Assembly: GCA_022264855.1 (NCBI GenBank)
Contig: JABYQU010000005.1
Location: 372,001-436,000 of the forward strand
Source of the DNA: Lenzites betulinus
Taxonomy: Eukaryota; Basidiomycota; Agaricomycetes; Polyporales; Polyporaceae
Direction of reading: 5' to 3'
Length of the DNA stretch: 64,000 nt
Below the pieces are notes generated by a model that saw only the letters and a list, made by a program, of their open reading frames with translations, was not told the origin of the DNA and made no database searches. Shown piece after piece: positions 19,505-28,721 of the stretch. The position numbers and the translations under genes are program-made. The stretch's first letter is position 1; each line of letters starts with the position of its first letter.

Positions 19505-20877
19505 AGCCTCGCCTCACGGTTCTTGGAGAAAATCAACCCATCGCGAGTGGCGAATGCGCTAAACTGAGATGGTTTAGCCATAATTTTGCCAAACGTCTTG
19601 TCCGTAACATATCCGTTACGGACGGCTTTCATGAACCCATCTTCGTTTTCGAAGTGGGTGCGCAGTGAGGGGCCGGACGCTAGCGACATCGCTAGCGTAG
19701 GGTCGTCAGGCGACGTTGGTTCAGATGTAACCTCAGCCGCTGGAGCGTGTGTGGCATACCGTGCGCTCTCTATGACTCGCTCCTCCACTGGCTCCGGCAG
19801 CGTGGTAGCTGTCGGCTTCGCTTTTGCCGGGAGAACGACTTTGTTCTTCGGGCGTGCTACTGGCGCCTCGTCATCGGAGTCACGATAACGAGCAGGTTTC
19901 CGAATGACTCGTCCAGCTCGTATCTCGAGCAGACGACTCTGAGGTAGATCGTCTCCCTCAGGATCTAATCGCGCGTCAGCGTTCACGACGTCGTATTCCG
20001 GCGTCGTGTCATGCAAGGAGTCCATCTCGTAGTATCGAGATAGACAGTCCGCGACTTTGTTGAGTCGCCCAGGTACGTAGGTAATATCGTAGTCAAATCT
20101 GGCTAGGTATTCGTACCAACGAATCTGGCGACGATTCGGATTCTTGACTCCTTTCATAAATTCTAGGGCCTTATGGTCAGTTACGATACGTAACTTGCGG
20201 CTGAGAAGTTTATCCTCCCATTTCAGGAGTCCTTCCATTATTGCAAGGGTCTCTTGCTCGTACGTGTGATATGCACGCTGAGCACTGGTGAACTTCTTCG
20301 ATAGAAACCCAGCGGGACGGCAAGTTTGCCAGTCCTCGCCTTGGCCGTATAAGGCCCCGATTCCAAACAGTGAGGCGTCGCATATGAGCCATATCGGCTC
20401 ACTGCGGCGCGGGTCTATTGGTCTCAGTATGGGGACCTTGCACGCTAGAGTCTTAATGGACTCGAAGCATTTCTCGTGCAAGGCTCGCCATACAAAAGGT
20501 CTATCGTTGTGTACCATCTCCGAAAGCGGAGATGTGTATGCCGATATATCTGGCATGAAATGGGCTAGGTAATTCACTAGTCCCAGAAACCGCTGGACTT
20601 CATTGTAAGACTGCGGGGTTCTCCAGTTACGGATACGGCTCATCTTGTCTGTATCGGCGTGCAAGCCGCGGTCATCTATGCGATGACCTAAACAGTCCAG
20701 ATCCTTAGAATACAAGTCGCATTTCGACTTGCTAAGGAATAGTTGTGCCTTTCGAAGCTCGTTAAACACCAATTTCAGGTGTTTCTCGTGATCTTCGATA
20801 GTATCCGAGAAGACGAATATGTCATCGAGGTATACGTGAACGAATCGGCCTATGAATTCACGAAATATCGTGGTCAT
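19477..20877 (-). CDS. Gypsy reverse transcriptase C-terminal part and RNase H
   Basis: The frame opens with TTIFREFIGRFVHVYLDDIFVF, which includes the RT active-site YLDD. The connection region follows, with FLGLVNYLAHFMPDISAYT, then RNase H with LICDASLFGIGALYGQ, ETLAIMEGLLKWEDKLLSR, LRIVTDHKALEFM and RFDYDITYVPGRLNKVADCLSR. It ends in a linker leading to integrase (NREARLC). The N-terminal RT blocks lie in a -1-related frame at 20877-21362. The break falls within the CCCC run at 20910-20913 (GGGG on the coding strand), just before NAPSTFQRLM. Confidence 0.9.
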   Translation of the reverse strand: MTTIFREFIGRFVHVYLDDIFVFSDTIEDHEKHLKLVFNELRKAQLFLSKSKCDLYSKDLDCLGHRIDDRGLHADTDKMSRIRNWRTPQSYNEVQRFLGLVNYLAHFMPDISAYTSPLSEMVHNDRPFVWRALHEKCFESIKTLACKVPILRPIDPRRSEPIWLICDASLFGIGALYGQGEDWQTCRPAGFLSKKFTSAQRAYHTYEQETLAIMEGLLKWEDKLLSRKLRIVTDHKALEFMKGVKNPNRRQIRWYEYLARFDYDITYVPGRLNKVADCLSRYYEMDSLHDTTPEYDVVNADARLDPEGDDLPQSRLLEIRAGRVIRKPARYRDSDDEAPVARPKNKVVLPAKAKPTATTLPEPVEERVIESARYATHAPAAEVTSEPTSPDDPTLAMSLASGPSLRTHFENEDGFMKAVRNGYVTDKTFGKIMAKPSQFSAFATRDGLIFSKNREARLCYAYPGFY

Positions 20878-21362
20878 TAGCCTTTGGAATGTAGAGGGTG
20901 CGTTTGTGTCCCCTGCTGCATTACTTCGCTCACGAAGGTTCCGAAAGGAGTGGAAAATGCGGTTTTCCAGATATCCTCCGCTACGATGCGTATTTGCTCG
21001 TACGCGTCGGATAAGTCGATCTTCGAGCGGTACTTCGCTCGTGCCACATCCATCCGGATCTGATCTTGATCCGGAAATGGCGTAAGATCATGTACAGTAT
21101 TGTCATTGCGCTGTCTTGCGTCAATGACAGTTCGAAGTTTGCCATTTTTCTTCGCTACGCATAGTAGCGGAGCTGCTTGTGTGACCGTAGCAGGTCTCCA
21201 CCAGCCGGCCTTTACATACCGGTTGATCTTCGTAAGAAGCTCATCCTTGATCGCCTCCGCGCATCGCGGTAGGTGATACTTGTATAGTTTTTTCTCATCA
21301 ATCAGCGGAATACGATGATTGATCTCCCTATACGGTGGTAGAGTCTCAGGCGCAGGACGCAT
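20877..21362 (-). CDS. Gypsy reverse transcriptase, N-terminal part
   Basis: The frame contains PYREINHRIPLIDEKKLYKY, KNGKLRTVIDARQRND (the RT block with the conserved Arg-x-x-x-Asp) and KIDLSDAYEQIRIV, whose Asp is the first catalytic carboxylate. It ends at FGTFVSEVMQQG, where the frame is lost one base short of the expected QGDTNAPSTFQ. The next frame supplies the rest of the domain, so this is the front half of one RT domain and not a separate protein. Confidence 0.88.
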   Translation of the reverse strand: MRPAPETLPPYREINHRIPLIDEKKLYKYHLPRCAEAIKDELLTKINRYVKAGWWRPATVTQAAPLLCVAKKNGKLRTVIDARQRNDNTVHDLTPFPDQDQIRMDVARAKYRSKIDLSDAYEQIRIVAEDIWKTAFSTPFGTFVSEVMQQGTQTHPLHSKG

Positions 21363-21403
21363 TATGTCCTCCGTCTCCTTATACCACCGTTCTCGGAGCC
21401 TAT

Positions 21404-21727
21404 TCAGCTCTCTTCAGATTCATCTATGACAAATCCGACGTGTGTCCGTCGGATTATTTCATCCTCCAGCTGCTCTTTCGCTATCTGGTCGAGCATCTCG
21501 TGGATGCCGAATGGGTCTTTGCCATAGTTGTTGACCAATTTCGGTCTCGATTGTGAATGTACGGTAGGTACACTACGTTCTCGTATGTCGGGAACAGCGG
21601 CATTCGCTGCCCGACCTTGATGTCGTACCGGAGTTACGACGGTTTCGCCGTCGTTCCCTCCCCCTTCCGGTGACATACTAGTCATCGCGTAGCGGGTTTG
21701 GGGAGGCTCCACCTTGGTGGATTCCAC
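21404..21727 (-). CDS. Gypsy pol linker ORF (protease-RT junction)
   Basis: 107 codons in the same frame as gag-protease, separated from it only by one TAG codon at 21737-21739. The content is polar linker (VNNYGKDPFGIHEMLDQIAKE) ending IDESEES. RT continues in the -1 frame (ELNRLRERWYKETEDIM). It is probably the front of the Pol polyprotein reached by stop-codon readthrough or made separately. No catalytic motif. Confidence 0.6.
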   Translation of the reverse strand: MESTKVEPPQTRYAMTSMSPEGGGNDGETVVTPVRHQGRAANAAVPDIRERSVPTVHSQSRPKLVNNYGKDPFGIHEMLDQIAKEQLEDEIIRRTHVGFVIDESEES

Positions 21728-21736
21728 TACGCTGTG

Positions 21737-24646
21737 CTAATACGCCGCACGCTGGCTGGCGTATTTGCCTCCTTCAATGAATAACGGGATCTCCTTCCCA
21801 TTCATCACTACTCGGTTCTTCGCGAAGTCGAGAACAACGCCATATTGACGACAGAATACGGTGCCTAATATGGCATCGTATTTGTCAATATCCACGACGT
21901 CGAAATAATGCGTTTCGCATATATTTCCGAGCGCTATTGACGCTTGAGCCCCGAAGTTTATCTTCGTGCGGCTGCCTTTGGTGCCCAACTGTAGGCCCAT
22001 TGGCTCCTTCAAGTCGATACGACTTGCCTTGCACAAATATGCGAACTCCGGAGTGATAGAGTCCGTGGTGCATCCGGAGTCAAAGAGCACTAAGCCCTTG
22101 ACTCCGTTGATCGGGAGCTCGGCACATAACGTGCGTTGCGTATCCAGCGTACGTGCTGGTTGTGCCTGCGGATCCTCGATGCGCCGTACTTTGGCGTCAT
22201 ACATCCACGCATGTCTCGCAGCACGGTCTTGCCCTACTGCCATGCTGTGGATGTGTATCGTATCCGATACTTCATCGGCCAAAGGTTCTATGCGCATTCC
22301 TGCGAACTCCAATTGATCGTAGTGATCATTGGTATCGAACACTTCTTCGTGCTCTGATTCATACTGAGATCCTCCCCAGCCATATTCTGACTGAGGGTAA
22401 TCCCCTACGACTTGCAGGTCGGTTTCGTCCTCTACCAGAGCTTCATCCTCCTCTGGTTCGGGTACATGGTCATCAGCCACGCCGACTTGCTCGTCGTGCG
22501 CGGCCTGTTCATGGTCGGACGTATCGTCCAATACTCGTTGAGCAAACATGCGAGGACCGGAGTGGTCGCGTTTGCCCGCATTCGGACAGACTGGATCGGA
22601 CGCGAAATGTCCGATCTGTCCACACGAATAGCAAGTCTGCGCTGCTTTGGTGGCGGCCTGCTTTCCGTTGGGACGATTGTTCGGGTGAGGCACGTTACGT
22701 GTCTTGTCCCCAGACGGACCTCCGGTGCGAGGCCGTCCTTGTTCGGCAGGCTTAGCCGCGTAGTGCGCAGGCCGTGAGACCGACGTAGGTTGCGTCGGTT
22801 TACTCGGAGGAGCAGTTTGCTTCCTCCGAGTGGAGAGGTCCTTCGTAGGGCGCGTCACCGTAGTTGAAGCGACCGTATTATGGCCTTCACGGGCACGCCT
22901 GCGCATCTGCATAGCGCGCGTATTCTGCTCGATATCCAGAGCAGCATGGTACAGGTCGGTCAAGGTATTGTATTTAACGGATAAGCCGTTAACTACCGCT
23001 ATCACATGCTCGAAACTCTCGGGCAATGCGTCAAGGAACTTGGTCCTCATCTGGTATCGTGAAGGGCGCTCCCACATCCTGTCGGATATGTATAGTAGCC
23101 GTTCATACAGAGCGGCTACTCCTCCCTTGCTAGCGTCGTATTTCAGACGTTCAAATTGCTGGGCCGCGTAGAGGTAATTATCCCGATGGATAAACCGGCG
23201 GAACAGCCCGATTACGGCCTCGGAGAAGAGCCAGTTTCTCTTCTCGCGAGAAGTGGACTGCACCGTGTTGTAAAACCACAGCGCCGCCTCGTCCGTGAGA
23301 CTCGAGCTGAGCAGACGTAACCTGTCTGCATCCATGCTGTCTCCGGTGATGCGGAGAGTATGGAAATACTCCAGTAGCCCGCGGAGCCACAGCTCGAACT
23401 CGTCCAGATTGTCTTTGCCGTCGTACGATTTCGGCGGCGGCAACTTGGACATCTTGAGATAGGCTGGGGGAGGAGAGGTAGCCTCCTCGCTTACCATCTC
23501 CTCAATCATGTCCAGCAATCGCTGGACGCCAAAACTATCTCGCGCGATAGGACTGGGACCCGTATACGCCAACTCGGGTACATCATGTGCCGTGTTGGCA
23601 TCGCGCTCATTATCGGGGCGGGCGTAGTGCATCCCGCCCATGGCTGAAGGGGCCATCGACCGACGAGGTCGTAGTCCTGGCATTGCAGGAGGAAGCGTAG
23701 GGCCCGTAACTCCCGCGGCATTCAGGCCTCTGGTAAGAGGCGCGGCCGCGTCGGGCCAGGCGTTCGTCCTGGATATGGAACCGTAACGCGGTTCCTCCGG
23801 GTCGAACACTACGTTCCTGCGAGGCATCGCATTCGATGCTCCGCCTTGACCGATAGGTCTCGGTGTCGACTCAAACGCCGGCTGCGAACGTCTACGTTCT
23901 ATGTCGGATTCACTGAGTCCAGCCTTCTTCAGTCGTTCGCGCCGGCTGGCTTCCCAGCGACGCTGTTCGTCCATTTCCGCCTCGAGATCTGGGGCTGACT
24001 CGTATCCGAGTAGCTCGTCTTCGACCTCGTGTTCGTCGCCAGCAGCTTCACCTGCTGGCAGCTCGACATCGCTGTCCATTTCGGACCTATTCGGTCCATG
24101 CCCGTCGGATCCATGTAATATGGTCAGGCCTGTAATGTGGCCAGCCAGCTCGTCTTCTGCGTCCAATATCTGGTTCCGTAATTCGCGGAACCGGGTTGCA
24201 GACCGCTGCAGTGCGCTGAGCAGCTCGAGCGAGGTTGATGGGGCAATGGAGTCGCGACGATGTCGGTCGCGAACGCCTTGCCACCGTTTGCTGACCTTCG
24301 CTAGACCTTTCGAGTCTAGCGACAGCTGGGAACTCCTACTTGCTGACCTCGGCAATTGACTCGCCGCTGGCCGCGGCGATTCCGGGCCTCGTACTGAGCC
24401 AACCACGATACTACGTGGTTGGCTGACGTATTCCAACGACGGGGAATCCGCGCGCATAGACGGCGGGCCTGTCCGAGTCACTGGAGGGGGCATAACACTC
24501 GTATGCGAGTGAGCTCTTGACGGCGCACGAGAAACGTTCGCTGCGGGGCGTACGGTCGTCTCGACCGGCACGTTTACATTCTCGGAACGCGAAGTTACGT
24601 TCCGAGTCCGTCGCGCGCCCGCATGCGGGTGTGAGTACACTGGCAC
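21737..24646 (-). CDS. Gypsy Gag with protease domain
   Basis: 969 codons. The N-terminal third is Ser/Arg/Pro-rich. The capsid-like Gag domain follows, with MSKLPPPKSYDGKDNLDEFE, EAALWFYNTVQS and FLDALPESFEHVIAVV, then a basic linker. A zinc knuckle CYSCGQIGHFASDPVC (C-x2-C-x4-H-x6-C, a spacing seen in many fungal Gags) comes next. Near the C-terminus is a retropepsin-like protease with the active-site block LVLFDSGCTTDSI and a later DAILGTVFCRQYG. The ORF ends at TAG 21737-21739. The Met at 24646 is the first in the frame and lies about 230 bp inside the 5' LTR. Confidence 0.9.
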   Translation of the reverse strand: MPVYSHPHAGARRTRNVTSRSENVNVPVETTVRPAANVSRAPSRAHSHTSVMPPPVTRTGPPSMRADSPSLEYVSQPRSIVVGSVRGPESPRPAASQLPRSASRSSQLSLDSKGLAKVSKRWQGVRDRHRRDSIAPSTSLELLSALQRSATRFRELRNQILDAEDELAGHITGLTILHGSDGHGPNRSEMDSDVELPAGEAAGDEHEVEDELLGYESAPDLEAEMDEQRRWEASRRERLKKAGLSESDIERRRSQPAFESTPRPIGQGGASNAMPRRNVVFDPEEPRYGSISRTNAWPDAAAPLTRGLNAAGVTGPTLPPAMPGLRPRRSMAPSAMGGMHYARPDNERDANTAHDVPELAYTGPSPIARDSFGVQRLLDMIEEMVSEEATSPPPAYLKMSKLPPPKSYDGKDNLDEFELWLRGLLEYFHTLRITGDSMDADRLRLLSSSLTDEAALWFYNTVQSTSREKRNWLFSEAVIGLFRRFIHRDNYLYAAQQFERLKYDASKGGVAALYERLLYISDRMWERPSRYQMRTKFLDALPESFEHVIAVVNGLSVKYNTLTDLYHAALDIEQNTRAMQMRRRAREGHNTVASTTVTRPTKDLSTRRKQTAPPSKPTQPTSVSRPAHYAAKPAEQGRPRTGGPSGDKTRNVPHPNNRPNGKQAATKAAQTCYSCGQIGHFASDPVCPNAGKRDHSGPRMFAQRVLDDTSDHEQAAHDEQVGVADDHVPEPEEDEALVEDETDLQVVGDYPQSEYGWGGSQYESEHEEVFDTNDHYDQLEFAGMRIEPLADEVSDTIHIHSMAVGQDRAARHAWMYDAKVRRIEDPQAQPARTLDTQRTLCAELPINGVKGLVLFDSGCTTDSITPEFAYLCKASRIDLKEPMGLQLGTKGSRTKINFGAQASIALGNICETHYFDVVDIDKYDAILGTVFCRQYGVVLDFAKNRVVMNGKEIPLFIEGGKYASQRAAY

Positions 24647-24876
24647 GGGGGGGTGTTGCGACGTGGCACGCCAGCACCGATATCAGTGCGTGGCGGGAGG
24701 GAAGAAGCTCGCGGGGGGGAATTAGGCCTACTCGGCCGCTTGCTTCCGGAACCTGGCGCGGATTCTTCCATTTGGAAGGATGTCGAGTTGTTTATGGCAG
24801 ATGTTGTTGATGATTGATGACGTGGTAACGTCGAGCCCCAAATATGGGCGTGTAAGTATCACGGAGAGTAAAAAAG

Positions 24877-25172
24877 TGTAAGAATGACGGGGTAGGTGCC
24901 TTACTGGGCTCCTATCCCTTGGGTACTCTGGTCCGGGCTCGTATTTGGGCTCGGCGTACTCGTAGGGATGGTGGAGGGTAGTAAGGACTTACCCTCCACC
25001 AGGCGCCCGAGTTCCGAATACTCGGGACACCGTACGCGGTGGCATTACATACATGCGGCTATCCGCGCGCTAATATGCGCGCGTGTACGTATGGTCCGAT
25101 TCCGTATATTTTAGTTGTGCGTTTCGCACAACTAAAGGATCCTGTAGGAGCGCGGGATACGCGCTCCTTACA
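24877..25172 (-). repeat. 5' LTR of the Gypsy element
   Basis: 296 bp, identical by eye to the other LTR, which indicates insertion too recent for substitutions to accumulate. It is followed at 25173-25177 by the target duplication CATCG. Confidence 0.95.
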
Positions 25173-25896
25173 CATCGGCAATCTTAGGAAGCCCTCGACT
25201 GCCTCTAAGACTAGGCTGCAGTGTGCTCCGGTCACCGATTCCACTCAGTGTAAGTACTAGCTTTCTCTGGCCCATCGGGATGCCACTCCGAGTCGGGACA
25301 TTTACTACCTGGTGGTCTTCAGGCTCACTGGCAGTACTCGCGCCGGCTCTCTCTGGTGGCAGTCCCCGTTCTCTGACCTCGCGGCGTCCTCTTTGTCTCT
25401 TCTATCCTCCTTGCTGTCACTCTGAGTCCAACCTTGCTGGTTCTCTCGTCCCAGGAGGGATGCTCGCCCCCTCGTTCCCCTTCGGTCATCGTTCCCACCC
25501 TAAGGGCTCTAGCTCATGTATAACTTTATATAATAATAAAATTTCTTGATTCCTTATGAACTACGAGTGCTTCTGTGCTCGAATCGGGTAATTGAGCCTG
25601 TACAATGTTTTCTATAGCCTGCTACGAAGTGCTACGGTAGCGCTCCGTAGGCGCCTATGAGTGCTACCGGCAGCTACAGAGCGCCGAGGCACAGCTATGT
25701 CAGCCTGATAAACGGGGGGATGTCTACGAAGCTACCGCATCTATATTGCTTACAGAGCTCTATGTAGACATCCTGTTTTTTCCTGATGGGCAACCTGTGT
25801 CGACAGCATCAGTTGCGCTTAGGGCAGCAACACGTCCTCGGGACTCACCTCCTTGCAAGCAGGCATCTGAGTACATATCCTCGGCTTTCACCTCAC

Positions 25897-28009
25897 CTCC
25901 TGTACATGGCGCCTCGTGATGACTCTTATCTGCAAAGCCATTGATTTTGCACATGGCTGGATGATCAGAGCATGTGCACACAACGATAACACGGCAGCGT
26001 CGACCTAGAATGGTTTGCAGAGCAGGGTAAGTCTTGGCAATATCACATCATGATGTATAGCGCTGTATTCACCGTTCTTATGGGACGGTGTGGGAGCGAG
26101 GATTCCGAGGTGGTAAAGGAGCAGTAGGTCATCAACGATGATCGATATCCAATACTGAAGCTCTTCGGCATCGGGTTCCTTAGGCCCATCTGTGAATGCG
26201 GCGACCAGGATGTTATAGACACAATATCTAGACACAAATTCAGTGTCGCTCATGTCTGTCATTTGACAAGTACTTGATGCATACCTGAGAGCTGGTGGGA
26301 AGTTGGCGATAGAGAAAGAGAGTGCCCCGGTTGAATAGGACGGACTAAATGCACTTGTTGCTGCGGAGAACCTGGGACATTAATGAGTATGATGACATGC
26401 ACACACAACGGAATATGACTCACCAGTCGCCGTGAAATATGAGTCCCACACGGAGTTCTGAACGGTCATAGTCCAGCCCGAAGAATGGCTTGCCATCTGG
26501 CCCTTCTATGGTCTGCCACACGTGCCCATCGAAGATGGATCGATACTCGCCCATCGGAGGCGGTTTCCGGAGTAACCATGCCTCGAGTTCGGCCTCCATA
26601 TCCGGCTGGGCGACCAAGTAAGCTATAGCAGCCGAGATGAGCCGTATAGGTACAATACACTTCGGTATGGGAGTCGGTGGTTCTCTTCCAATAATGCGCA
26701 TGAAGAGGGTGCGAGAAGGCCGCGTGAATAGCGGAGTTTCGCAGAAGGAACACCGGGCAGAGTAGTTGGTGATATCAGGCCTGTATAGGCGGCGACACCC
26801 TTCGCACTCGATGAGAATATGGAACTTGTCGACAAGGTTAAGACGAATGATAGTCGTCTTGAGGGTCACAGGCATTGTGTCCTTCTTATTGAGCATGCCA
26901 AGGGCAACAAAGATGGTCCTGAGCGTGAACAGAGTGATGTCGGTGGCTCGGAAGGTGACGTGATGGTGGGTGTGTAAAAAGGCAGCAAGGAGGAGTATAA
27001 TTCTGACCCACCAAAGCGGATGTGCATTATTGAAGGCGATCTCGGGTGCGATCGTCAGTGCGCTGAGGTCAGGCAGATTGGACGTGCGTGCAAGCAGTGG
27101 GTGGTCGACCTCCGAGAGCCCCGGGATGGGAGCACGATCTTCAGCGTTGGGTCCCTGTATGTGCTCGTCAGGCTCCGGTGGAGGACTTGCCAGTGGGGCG
27201 ACAGGGATGTTGGCGTCAGGATCCGGATCGACATGCTCGTTGTCCACGTCTTCAAAACGCTCCATGTCCTGCTGTGTAGCATCGAGGTCGCTGGGGTCGT
27301 CAAATAGGCCGAGAGGGCGCTCCACGATGCGAGACTGAGGCATAGGCACCAGCGCGGATGGAAGATGCGGCAACGGGGCGGGAGGAATGACGCGGGGCGG
27401 CGGGATATTGCCGTACATGTCCTCTATGTCATGGGGGTTATACTGTGCATAGTGCACATGAATTATGATATTTGTGACAGCTGTATTGTACAGGCAACTC
27501 ACCTCACCAACGCGATCATCCTGGGCCACGGCGTTCCCAGTCGCACAAGCGGATGCATCGGGCTGCAAGCCTAGTTCTGGCGCATTTGAAAGGCGCTGAC
27601 GCGAGATTGACTCAGCATCACTTGGAGACGACGGTCGCGAACGTTTAGGAGACCCTGGAATGTCAACACGAGCCATCGTGCGCAAAGTTCCTGTAGAGCC
27701 TCGAGGCAGCAGCCAACCTGAAGCTCACCCAATCCCGCGAGCCGGAGCTGGCTGAAAAGGCGCAGCACGTACACCAGTGTACCCTCGAAAACCTCGGTTG
27801 ATGTTTCCACGGGCATGCAGAGGAGATGCACGACTGGAGTATGCGCTCTGAGGGCCTGCGAGCGACGCTTGTAGTATGTGTTGCTTCTTCCGGCCGCGTG
27901 TAATCCAGCACCCTGCATCGCATAGGCTGCGGCACCCCTCACATACACAGTGAGAGTCAAGCGACGGATCGTCGGGGCGGGGCGGTGGAGGCGGACGCGG
28001 GGGGTCCAT
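25897..28009 (-). pseudogene. Tnp2-type CACTA transposase, 5' portion (N-terminal half)
   Basis: The proposed start is MDPPRPPPPPRPDD at 28009, followed by a Cys-rich CVCEGCRSLC block. A long exon holds TIIRLNLVDKFHILIECEGCRRLYRPD with a paired ARCSFCETP zinc motif, then CIVPIRLISAAIAYLVAQPDM and IFDGHVWQTIEGPDGKPFF, ending GDW. Further exons give YSTGALSFSIANFPPALR, ILVAAFTDGPKEPDAEELQ, SIIVDDLLLLYHLGI, and CRVIVVCTCSDHPAMCKING, ending HHEAPC at about 25897. Order and motifs match the N-terminal half of agaricomycete Tnp2 proteins. The rest of the gene lies beyond inserted DNA at 11990-14235. The exon joins between 27571 and 27900 are uncertain. Confidence 0.82.
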
Positions 28010-28351
28010 CGTGGGCCTACCAGGAAGTAGCGGCTGACATGGCGGCCAGGTGTTAGAAAGAGAAATTTTATATGTCGTCTGTGCCCCGAGATACTCAAAC
28101 GACTCCTCCACTTCCGCTCGTGGGTGCAGCACACGCTCGCGGGTTAGAGTGGGAGAGGCCATTCCGTATGTGAGGACATATCACTACGCGGTCGGACGTA
28201 CGAACAGGTCGATTACTCAAAGCGGGATGCGCACGGGACTGCGTCACCGACTAACGTATATTCAAACTCCGATGTAGCCCACCTATTCTAACTTTCAAAG
28301 TACGCTATAGGCGGCGACAATCCGCTACCTACTCTAACCTACATTGACCCC

Positions 28352-28376
28352 GACTTACAGGTCCCTCCACCCAGTG
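28352..28376 (-). repeat. right terminal inverted repeat of the CACTG element
   Basis: 25 bp, exact reverse complement of 9134-9158. It is followed by the target duplication AAT at 28377-28379 and then by sequence colinear with 2105 onward. Confidence 0.95.
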
Positions 28377-28721
28377 AATGTCGTTCGCGTGATCCACCCA
28401 AACAAATCCGAGTTTGATTTCAGTGAAATTCGCCCTGCACTCGCCGACCATTATATCTGTCTCTCCGACCACCACGACGTTCACAAATGCTCCAGATTAT
28501 GATGAAACACACAGAGCACTAGCTTAACCAAGCTGGAATCGAAGACGATAGCACGCTCCGGACGGAACCTCCGCCACTAACCGCGCAATACTAGCACGTC
28601 GTCCCGAGTCGAGCCTGAAGCATAAGCCATGGGGCTCGCCGGCTTACCACATTGTTCCTCCTCCAGCCAAGAGACCACGAAGCTTCGACGTGCGCAGACC
28701 ACTCTGATCATCGAGCGGGCT

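Larger units (their letters stand above)
14818..25172 (-). mobile_element. Ty3/Gypsy chromovirus, full length, recent insertion
   Basis: Two 296-bp LTRs (14818-15113 and 24877-25172) appear identical. The 5-bp target duplication CATCG lies at 14813-14817 and 25173-25177. Coding order on the minus strand is gag-protease, reverse transcriptase, RNase H, integrase with C-terminal chromodomain, then an extra 3' coding region: the Ty3/Gypsy order with a chromovirus signature. A polypurine tract abuts the 3' LTR. I do not recognise a tRNA-complementary primer site after the 5' LTR. The pol frames show several one-base shifts. It interrupts the Tnp2 gene of the CACTG element. Confidence 0.95.
14449..25564. 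other. possible older insertion (756 bp without the Gypsy) inside Tnp2
   Basis: Between the Tnp2 halves and the Gypsy element lie 369 bp on the left and 387 bp on the right that do not look like Tnp2 exons. Together they end in an AT-rich tract (ATAATAATAAAATTTC). The octamer GAGTGCTT occurs at both outer edges (14441-14448 and 25565-25572), as a target duplication would. No terminal inverted repeat is evident. The octamer match may be coincidental. Confidence 0.35.
9134..28376. mobile_element. 19.2-kb CACTG-ended DNA transposon (CACTA/EnSpm type) with nested insertion
   Basis: The ends are perfect 25-bp terminal inverted repeats (9134-9158 and 28352-28376) beginning CACTGGGTGGAGGGACC. A 3-bp target duplication AAT lies at 9131-9133 and 28377-28379. 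The unoccupied target with a single AAT survives at 2102-2104 in the duplicate locus, which proves the boundaries. A 15-bp subterminal motif, TAGGTTAGAGTAGGT, recurs inverted at 9282-9296 and 28327-28341. CACTA-type ends with 3-bp duplications fit the Tnp2 transposase sequence inside. Cargo is an accessory gene (plus) and the Tnp2 gene (minus), the latter split by a Gypsy retrotransposon. Without the retrotransposon the element is about 8.9 kb. Confidence 0.93.
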
